This document shows positions 1 through 5,727 of a stretch of 7,640 nt of DNA, piece by piece; position 1 is the first letter of the stretch; each line of letters starts with the position of its first letter. Both the position numbers and the translations under genes were made by a program. The DNA lies in NCBI GenBank assembly GCA_003159055.1, contig PMLH01000184.1:1-7640 (forward strand), read 5' to 3'. The DNA is from Myxococcales bacterium. Lineage in GTDB: Bacteria; Myxococcota; Polyangia; Fen-1088. The notes beneath the pieces are model-generated. The model saw nothing but the letters and a program-made list of their open reading frames with translations, made no database searches and was not told the DNA's origin.

Positions 1-100
1 CAGGCTCCGCACGCGTTCGTGATGCCTGGCCCGCGCAGAGATCGACCTGGTGAAGCTTGTGAATAATGCGGGCCGGGCATTCGCGTTGTATGATTGACGG

Positions 101-1078
101 ATGAGCCGGCTGATGGCGGCCGAACCCCTAAAAAGCGTTGCCGATACTATCGAACGACTGGAAGGCAACGTGGCGCAAGTTATTCGCGGCAAGCCGGAGG
201 CCATCCGCAACTGCGTGCTCGCCCTGCTTGGACGCGGACACCTGCTCATCGAGGACGTGCCGGGTGTCGGCAAGACCACCCTCGCGCGCGCCTTGGCCGC
301 GTCGATCGGCGGCAGCTTTCACCGCATCCAATTCACCAGCGATCTTCTGCCCTCGGACATCATCGGCGTGTCGGTGCTGGACAGCGCAGCTGGCAAATTC
401 GAGTTCAAGCCTGGCCCGCTCTTCGCCAACGTCGTGCTCGCCGACGAAATCAATCGCACCACGCCGCGCACGCAAAGCGCGCTGCTTGAGGCGATGAACG
501 ACAACCAGGTGTCCGTCGACGGCGTCGCCTATCCGCTCGCCCCGCCCTTTCTGGTGGTCGCCACCCAGAATCCCGAGGAACATTACGGCACCTATCCATT
601 GCCGGAATCGCAGATGGATCGCTTCTCTCTGCGGATTCGCCTCGACTATCCTTCAGCCCAGACCGAGCAGGCACTGCTCCTCGAAGCACCAGCCTTCGCC
701 GACGAGGCGCTGGCGAAGGTCCAATCCGTGGTGTCGCTCGCGGAGGTCGTGGCCTTGCAGGAAGCGGCAGCCCGCGTGAAGCTTTCGCCGGAGCTGGCGG
801 GCTACATCGTCGAAGTCGCCCACGAAACCCGTCGCTCGCCGTTTCTTTCCCTCGGCATTTCTCCGCGTGGCGAACTGTCCTGGCGGAACCTCGCGCGCGC
901 GGCGGCCCTGGTGGCCGGCCGCAGCTACGTTTTGCCGGACGACCTCAAGGTCCTTGCCCTGCCTGCGCTCGCACACCGGTTGGTGCTCGCCAATCAACTC
1001 GATTCGACCGGGCGTGCTCGCGAAGAAGCCGAACGGATCATCACGGACATCCTCGGCCGGGTGCCCATTCCGGGATAG
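101..1078 (+). CDS. MoxR-family AAA+ ATPase
   Basis: A 325-residue cytoplasmic AAA+ ATPase of the MoxR family, close to the usual family length. Seen in the sequence: Walker A DVPGVGKTT (residues 52-60, K58), Walker B VVLADEIN (111-118, D115/E116), sensor 1 VVATQNP (152-158, N157), a QMDRF motif with a likely arginine finger (R174), and a sensor-2 motif SPRGELSW (254-261, R256) leading into the C-terminal helical lid. MoxR ATPases are thought to act as chaperones that assemble or activate partner proteins, often encoded next door with DUF58 or von Willebrand A domains. That fits the two genes downstream, which follow with a 5-bp gap and then a 4-bp overlap. The ATG at 101 is chosen as the first in frame; an ATG at 113 is an alternative, and neither has a clear Shine-Dalgarno sequence. 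The family is certain; the exact client is unknown. Confidence 0.96.
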   Translation: MSRLMAAEPLKSVADTIERLEGNVAQVIRGKPEAIRNCVLALLGRGHLLIEDVPGVGKTTLARALAASIGGSFHRIQFTSDLLPSDIIGVSVLDSAAGKFEFKPGPLFANVVLADEINRTTPRTQSALLEAMNDNQVSVDGVAYPLAPPFLVVATQNPEEHYGTYPLPESQMDRFSLRIRLDYPSAQTEQALLLEAPAFADEALAKVQSVVSLAEVVALQEAAARVKLSPELAGYIVEVAHETRRSPFLSLGISPRGELSWRNLARAAALVAGRSYVLPDDLKVLALPALAHRLVLANQLDSTGRAREEAERIITDILGRVPIPG

Positions 1079-1083
1079 CTGTC

Positions 1084-2157
1084 GTGGCCAGCCGGCTTCG
1101 CACACGCCTCCGACGTTGGTTCCGCCCACCCCGCAAGTTTAGACTGACCCGCGAGGGCAAGTGGTTCATCGGAGCAACGTTGCTGCTCGGCTTTGCCGCT
1201 GTCAACGGCGGCATCAACCTACTCTTCCTCATCTTCGGCATGCTGCTCTGTCTGCTGATCGCCAATGGCGTGATTTCGGAGGCGTGCATGCGGCGCCTCG
1301 CCGTGGGCCGCCATCTTCCGTACGCGATCTACGCGGGCACCCCATTTCTGATGGGCATCGCGGTTCGCAATTGCAAGTCGCGCATCGCCACTTTTTCCCT
1401 CGAAGCGGAGGACCTGGCCGCAGACGGAAAGCCGGTCGATCGCCGCTGCTTCTTCCTCAAGATTCCCGCCCGTCGCCAGCAAGCGACATCCTACCGAAGG
1501 ACCCTCCCGACGCGCGGGCTTCACCGTCTGAACGGTCTGCGCCTTTCCACCCGTTTCCCCTTCGGGCTGCTGCGGCGATCGATCGACATCGAATCCCCGG
1601 CCGAGCTTCTGGTGTACCCTGCCCTGGTCCCGGTTGCGGACCTCGCCTTGCGTGCGGAGCTGGCCGAGCTTGGCGAACGGCAAAGTCCCGCCCGCGCCCG
1701 CAGCGGCGATTTTCACGGACTGCGAGAGCTGCGAGGCGGGGACGACCCACGCGACATTCACTGGCGCACCTCCGCGCGGCGCGGCCGCCCATTCGTGCGC
1801 GAGTTCGAAGAAGAGACCGGTCGCAGTGTCGTCATCGTTCTGGAAACAGCGGTCGACAAGAGCGTGGCAGACGCATTCGAGAGCGCGGTTTCCCACGCGG
1901 CGTCCTTGGCTCTGCAGCTCCTGCGCCACGGCCTGCGCGTTGGGCTTTGGACCGGCGACACCTTCATTCCGCCCAACGCGGAAAATGCAGGGGCGATCCT
2001 TCGCTGCTTGGCCCTCGTGCAGATGACCACGGCCGATGCCCTGGCACCGAAGATGGGCCCAAAGCATCGGCAAGAAAACACCGTGACGGTCATCCCCGCG
2101 CCTGGCCAACCGCGGGTCAAGGTCGGTTCGGGCCATGCGCCGCGGAGAATCGCATGA
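1084..2157 (+). CDS. DUF58 domain membrane protein, MoxR partner
   Basis: A 357-residue protein of the DUF58 family (COG1721). It begins with a basic segment (about residues 1-26), then two adjacent hydrophobic stretches (about 27-43 and 45-61) that would form a membrane hairpin. The diagnostic DUF58 core is at 212-232 (GLRELRGGDDPRDIHWRTSA), followed by FVREFEEE (237-244). An FPFGLLRR motif (158-165), also typical, comes earlier. The domain after the core resembles a von Willebrand A fold, but the metal-site motif expected as DxSxS reads LETAVD here (253-258), so metal binding is doubtful. The start is GTG at 1084, 5 bp after the ATPase stop, with a modest GGGA 8 nt upstream; no ATG lies nearby before the membrane segment. 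The gene overlaps the next one by ATGA. It probably works in a membrane complex with the ATPase and the TgpA-like protein. The role is inferred from gene association. Confidence 0.93.
   Translation: MASRLRTRLRRWFRPPRKFRLTREGKWFIGATLLLGFAAVNGGINLLFLIFGMLLCLLIANGVISEACMRRLAVGRHLPYAIYAGTPFLMGIAVRNCKSRIATFSLEAEDLAADGKPVDRRCFFLKIPARRQQATSYRRTLPTRGLHRLNGLRLSTRFPFGLLRRSIDIESPAELLVYPALVPVADLALRAELAELGERQSPARARSGDFHGLRELRGGDDPRDIHWRTSARRGRPFVREFEEETGRSVVIVLETAVDKSVADAFESAVSHAASLALQLLRHGLRVGLWTGDTFIPPNAENAGAILRCLALVQMTTADALAPKMGPKHRQENTVTVIPAPGQPRVKVGSGHAPRRIA
2144..2157 (+). promoter_or_regulatory. RBS and ATGA start/stop overlap that set the third operon gene
   Basis: GGAGAA at 2144-2149 lies a few bases before the ATG at 2154. 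The TGA stop of the DUF58 gene (2155-2157) overlaps that ATG. The reading frame of the transglutaminase gene is open far upstream, to 1161, but that part lies inside the DUF58 gene and reads as an arginine- and proline-rich shadow. The RBS, the overlap and the immediate N-terminal membrane segment together fix the start at 2154 and suggest translational coupling. Confidence 0.7.
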
Positions 2158-4433
2158 GGTTCCGCACCGCCCACAAAGCCGCAACCTTTCTTCTCGCAGT
2201 CACGTCGATCTTTACCCTCGCCTCGGCCAGCGCTCTGTCTCTGGTGACGCTGGTTCTCATCGTGCTCGGGGTCGGACTGTCGTGGCACACCGATGCCGGC
2301 ACACGCCTCGGTGCTTGGGTCGACCGTGCCACGCCTCTGCTCAACACGATCGTGCTCGTGTTTCTCGCGGTCGCGGTCTTCCAAGTCGCCCGCAGTTTCC
2401 CCGACGTCGACCTGTCGCCGTTCCTGGGCTTCGTCCTCTTCCTCCTGGTGGTCAAGCTGTGCCAACGCAGGAGCAACCGCGACTACCTGCAGGTCTTCAT
2501 CATGTCGTTTCTGGTGATGCTGGCCGCCTCGTGGATGGCCACCGGCGTGATCTTCATCGTCGGGTTCGGCCTTTACGTCGTGCTCACCACGTGGACCCTG
2601 ATCCTTTTCCACCTTCGCCGCGAGATCGAGGACAATTACATCGTCCGTCACGCCAGCGAAAACCGCACCGAACAGGTCACCGCGACACGTGTTCTGAACT
2701 CGCGCCGCGTGGTCGGGGCGCATTTCTTCGCAACGACCGGCGCGGTCGCGCTGGCGGTGCTGCTCGGCTCTTCGTTGGTCTTCGCGCTCGTGCCGCGTGT
2801 GGGCCTCGGCTTCATCCTGGGCGGCGTGCGGCGGCAGGTCGGAATCGCCGGTTTCACCGACGAGGTCAAGCTGGGCATGCACGGCCTGATTTCCAGCGAC
2901 AACCAAACCGTCGTTCTCCGCTCGCAGATTCCCACCATCACCGCCTTGGCCACCGATGAGGATCGGGAGCGAGTCATCTCAGGACTCTATTGGCGTGGCA
3001 CCGTGTACGACGTGTACGACGGCGGCCAATGGCTGCGCTCGCGCGAGGACAAAGCGCGCACGCAGCTTGTGCCCTCGCAGGTGGCCGGCGACACCAGCCG
3101 CAGCTACCAGCTGGCCTTTCCGTTTGCAATCAATCCTCCGCTCGGGCGCAAGGCGGCCTTGCAGGGCACCTTCGAACAATCCATAGAAATCGTGGCGCTC
3201 ACCCATCCGGTGGCCTTCGCTATCGACCGTCCGGTGTTCTTCGAAACGCCGCCCATCCCGGTCGGCTCCTTTACCGCCGCCGATTTCGAGGGGCGCTGGT
3301 CCGACGAGGTTTCCTTGCGCATGTTTCGCATCAACCCCGCCAATCCCTACGATCGCCGGCAGGCGATGACGGACTTTTTGGGGGCGCGCTACCGCGTGCT
3401 GTCGCGCGCCCCAGGCCACGACAATTCTCAACAGATCTCGTATCCCAAAGAACAATTGCCCCAAGGTGCGCTCGACAATTACCTGCGCGTGCCGGCCTCG
3501 CTGGCCCCGCGCGTGTCGGCCCTGGCCAACCAAATCACGGCCGGGCTCGGCTCGCCCGCGGCCAAAGTGCAAGCGGTGGTCGATTGGCTCAAGCGAACCC
3601 ACGGCTACACCACGAACTTGAGACGCGATGACCGCATCGCCGATCCACTGGAGGACTTTCTCTTCGCCGAGAAAGCAGGCCATTGCGAGTACTTCGCCTC
3701 GGCCGCCGCGATCTTGTTGCGCTTGGGCGGCGTCCCCACCCGCTACGTCAACGGCTTCCTCGGCGGCGAATGGAACGCCATGCGCGGCACGGTCACGGTA
3801 CGGGAGAATCGCGCGCATTCTTGGGTGGAAGCCTACCTCGGGCGCGAAGGTTGGGTGCGTGTGGATGCAACCCCGTCGCTGGCCCGCCCATCACACATGG
3901 GGACCTTGCGCCAGGTGCTCGATTCCGCCGAGCTGTTCTGGGGGCGTTGGGTGGTCGAGTACAGTGCCAGCCAGCAGTTCCTGCTCGCGCAGCGGCTCGG
4001 CCAGAAGCTGGGCTGGCGCAGTCACGGCTATCTTCCCGGTCGCGCGCCCACGCCGCTGACGAGAAAACAAGCGCTGGTGATCGCGGTTTTGGTGATTGTG
4101 GTTGCGATCGTCATCAGTCAACGAAAACGCTTCATGGGCTGGCGCAAGCATCGTGGCGGTGGAAATGCGCATGAGACACGCGCCGACCAGGCCATCGTCC
4201 GTCTTTACCAAGCGCTGCTTGGGCGGCTGGCGTCTGCGGGCCTTCCGCGACGGCCGAGTGAAACGCCACACGAGTACCTGGCGCGCATTCGCGAGGCCGG
4301 CCTGGAAGGCGCACCCGCATTCTCGCGCCTCACCGAGGCCTACACATCCGTGCGCTACGGCGAGGTGGACCTGCGCCCGAACCTCGTCGCCGAATTGAGG
4401 CAAGAGGCCGCCCAGATCAACATGGCGCAGTAA
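2154..4433 (+). CDS. TgpA-like membrane protein with periplasmic transglutaminase domain
   Basis: A 759-residue membrane protein with the TgpA layout. The N-terminal block (about residues 11-213) has several membrane segments: roughly 12-43, 61-80, 90-103, 112-156 and 190-213. It includes RRSNRDYLQVF (105-115), typical of the TgpA N-terminal domain, and LVPRVGLG (212-219) at the exit. A large extracytoplasmic part follows, with the transglutaminase-like core near 470-580. Its triad is complete: C511 in AGHCEYFA, H555 in RAHSWVEAY and D571 in WVRVDATPS. A further membrane helix lies at about 639-656. A C-terminal cytoplasmic domain at about 674-745 (ETRADQAIVRLYQALLGRL, then PHEYLARI and YTSVRYGEVD) resembles the DUF4129 tail of TgpA proteins. 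The Pseudomonas TgpA homologue is reported to be essential, but the substrate of this family is not settled. The gene ends the operon. Confidence 0.94.
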   Translation: MRFRTAHKAATFLLAVTSIFTLASASALSLVTLVLIVLGVGLSWHTDAGTRLGAWVDRATPLLNTIVLVFLAVAVFQVARSFPDVDLSPFLGFVLFLLVVKLCQRRSNRDYLQVFIMSFLVMLAASWMATGVIFIVGFGLYVVLTTWTLILFHLRREIEDNYIVRHASENRTEQVTATRVLNSRRVVGAHFFATTGAVALAVLLGSSLVFALVPRVGLGFILGGVRRQVGIAGFTDEVKLGMHGLISSDNQTVVLRSQIPTITALATDEDRERVISGLYWRGTVYDVYDGGQWLRSREDKARTQLVPSQVAGDTSRSYQLAFPFAINPPLGRKAALQGTFEQSIEIVALTHPVAFAIDRPVFFETPPIPVGSFTAADFEGRWSDEVSLRMFRINPANPYDRRQAMTDFLGARYRVLSRAPGHDNSQQISYPKEQLPQGALDNYLRVPASLAPRVSALANQITAGLGSPAAKVQAVVDWLKRTHGYTTNLRRDDRIADPLEDFLFAEKAGHCEYFASAAAILLRLGGVPTRYVNGFLGGEWNAMRGTVTVRENRAHSWVEAYLGREGWVRVDATPSLARPSHMGTLRQVLDSAELFWGRWVVEYSASQQFLLAQRLGQKLGWRSHGYLPGRAPTPLTRKQALVIAVLVIVVAIVISQRKRFMGWRKHRGGGNAHETRADQAIVRLYQALLGRLASAGLPRRPSETPHEYLARIREAGLEGAPAFSRLTEAYTSVRYGEVDLRPNLVAELRQEAAQINMAQ

Positions 4434-4460
4434 CTCCCTTGATTGATATTGACCAGCAGG

Positions 4461-4488
4461 GGCGGCGATTCAGCCTCTTCGCTACGCC
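4461..4488. terminator. Weak hairpin between convergent genes, possible terminator
   Basis: The 48-bp gap between the convergent genes holds an imperfect stem: GGCG (4461-4464) pairs with CGCC (4485-4488), and GCGA (4465-4468) pairs with TCGC (4479-4482). There is a 2-nt bulge and a 10-nt loop. It overlaps the stop codon of the minus-strand gene. No T-tract follows on either strand, so it is not a classic intrinsic terminator. It is listed because it is the only structure seen where both transcripts must end. Confidence 0.2.
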
Positions 4489-5615
4489 ACCCAGTGGCCG
4501 TGCGCGAACCAGAAGGCAAGCAGCGCCTGCAGTAGGCACAGCCCGGTGACGATGCCTTGATAGAGATAGGGACGACGCTCGGTCATCAGCGCGATGCCAA
4601 GGTACATGGGCCACACGACCGCTGCGTAGCGGCCCGACGATGCCCAAATGCGCATCGAAATCACCATCGTGAGCACGCCCCACGCCCCGGCGGCAAGACC
4701 AATCCGGCGAAAGGCTATCAGGCAGACGAGGACGGTCAATGCACCAAACACGAGGTTGATGGCCGCGATGGAATCGAATTTGCCCGTGGCCAGATGTTGC
4801 CAGTCTCTCGCCGTGCCGAGGAGCGAGGCCAGTCTCGACCACGCAGAGTCGTTTCCCCAACCAGGAACCCATTGCGAATGAAGAAACGCAAACCCATCGC
4901 CGAACTGAAGGTGCAGAAATAGGATGTAGCTCAAAGGTCCGGCGAATCCCACGAGAAGCCACAGGGCGTCCCATCGAACCGTCGACAGTCTCCAGCGGTG
5001 CGCTTGCGCGTAGCTTATGACCACGGGAATGACGACCACGACGCCCACCAGGCGGGTGGCGCCGGCCATTGCGACACACAGCGAGGCCAGCATCCACCGA
5101 TTCCGTTGCGAAAAATAGAACGCCCCCAAAACGACCAGCAGGAACACGGATTCGGTGTACATGGCGCTGAAGTAGAACGAAAACGGACAGCACAAGAGCA
5201 GGGTCACGGTCCGCGCGGCCACCGCTTGGCCAAACCGCCGGCGCACCCAGCGAAAAAGCAGCACACATGCACACAGAAGGGCTACGTTCGACACGACAAG
5301 ACCGGCGATGAATGGACTGCCGAGCGCCCAACTCAAGATCCGAACCAGCATCGGATAGAGCGGCCAAAAGTTCGTCCGCTGCTGCACGCTGTTCGGGTCG
5401 AGCGCGTAGCCATCTCGTGCGATCACAAAGTAGTGCCCCGAATCCCAGCGAAACCATCCGTCGAGAAACAGGTTCTGCGGAAACGGCCGCAGCGTGCTTT
5501 CGACGTCACCATAAAGGACGAGCCCCAAGTACACGAACAGAAACAAAGCCAGCCGATTGCCAAGGCAGATTGCGATGGCAGGCTGCGCTCTTGAGAGCCG
5601 GGTCTTCAGGGTCAT
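4482..5615 (-). CDS. PIG-V/Gpi18-like mannosyltransferase, integral membrane (GT76-like)
   Basis: A 377-residue, very hydrophobic protein with about eight to ten predicted membrane segments. The motifs match the PIG-V/Gpi18 mannosyltransferase family (COG5542, GT76-like). An extracytoplasmic loop carries RWDSGHY (residues 56-62) and a GY (69-70), then NFWPLYP (82-88). These are followed by FSFYFSAMYTESVFLL (145-160), ATRLVG (186-191) and SSGRYAAVVWP (327-336) near the end. D58 in RWDSGHY is a candidate catalytic or metal-binding acid, by analogy with other GT-C enzymes. In eukaryotes PIG-V adds the second mannose to the GPI anchor. Bacterial relatives probably move mannose or another sugar from a polyprenyl-phosphate donor to an unknown acceptor outside the membrane. 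The start at 5615 puts the first hydrophobic segment near residue 12; no clear RBS is visible. The gene converges on the MoxR operon and diverges from the pectinesterase gene. The family call is fairly sure; the substrate is unknown. Confidence 0.85.
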   Translation of the reverse strand: MTLKTRLSRAQPAIAICLGNRLALFLFVYLGLVLYGDVESTLRPFPQNLFLDGWFRWDSGHYFVIARDGYALDPNSVQQRTNFWPLYPMLVRILSWALGSPFIAGLVVSNVALLCACVLLFRWVRRRFGQAVAARTVTLLLCCPFSFYFSAMYTESVFLLVVLGAFYFSQRNRWMLASLCVAMAGATRLVGVVVVIPVVISYAQAHRWRLSTVRWDALWLLVGFAGPLSYILFLHLQFGDGFAFLHSQWVPGWGNDSAWSRLASLLGTARDWQHLATGKFDSIAAINLVFGALTVLVCLIAFRRIGLAAGAWGVLTMVISMRIWASSGRYAAVVWPMYLGIALMTERRPYLYQGIVTGLCLLQALLAFWFAHGHWVA

Positions 5616-5692
5616 GTCGTCGGCGTAGGACTATAGCCATTCGGACAGCAATACTCACCTACGGGAAAGGGACCACCGGCACCGACGACATG
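5613..5692. promoter_or_regulatory. Divergent intergenic region with an 11-bp perfect inverted repeat
   Basis: The region between the divergent starts (5616-5724) must hold promoters for both genes. CATGTCGTCGG at 5613-5623 is repeated exactly on the other strand as CCGACGACATG at 5682-5692, with 58 bp between the arms. The left arm contains the start codon of the minus-strand gene. A minus-strand TATAGT (5630-5635 as ACTATA on the plus strand) resembles a -10 box, which would give a leader of only about 8 nt, but no good -35 box is spaced to it. An operator role is an inference from position and symmetry only. Confidence 0.35.
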
Positions 5693-5715
5693 GGTGCCGA
5701 TTCCTATTTCAACGC

Positions 5716-5727
5716 AGGAAGAAAATG
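5716..5727 (+). promoter_or_regulatory. RBS supporting the pectinesterase ATG at 5725
   Basis: AGGAAG at 5716-5721 precedes the ATG at 5725, with AGGA ending 5 nt before it. The next in-frame ATG, at 5743, has GGAG only 2 nt upstream, which is too close to work well. A TTG at 5839 would give a compact lipoprotein signal but has no RBS at a useful distance. On this basis the start is set at 5725. Confidence 0.5.

Noticed and set aside
1..80. A minus-strand frame starting at 80 and open to the window edge
   Set aside because: Only 26 codons are visible, there is no RBS, and the peptide is not recognisable. There is not enough to call a divergent gene.
1161..2153. Upstream extension of the transglutaminase gene that would give a 1090-residue protein
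   Set aside because: The extension lies inside the DUF58 gene, reads as Arg- and Pro-rich shadow sequence, and the ATG at 2154 has a good RBS, an ATGA overlap and a membrane segment right after it.
1758..2906. A 382-codon minus-strand open frame across the DUF58/TgpA junction
   Set aside because: It is antisense to two well-supported genes and its translation is charged low-complexity sequence rich in Asp, Glu, Arg and His, typical of a shadow frame.
4417..5457. A second long minus-strand frame overlapping the mannosyltransferase gene
   Set aside because: It is a frame-shifted shadow of the gene at 4482-5615, which has the family motifs and the expected membrane segments.
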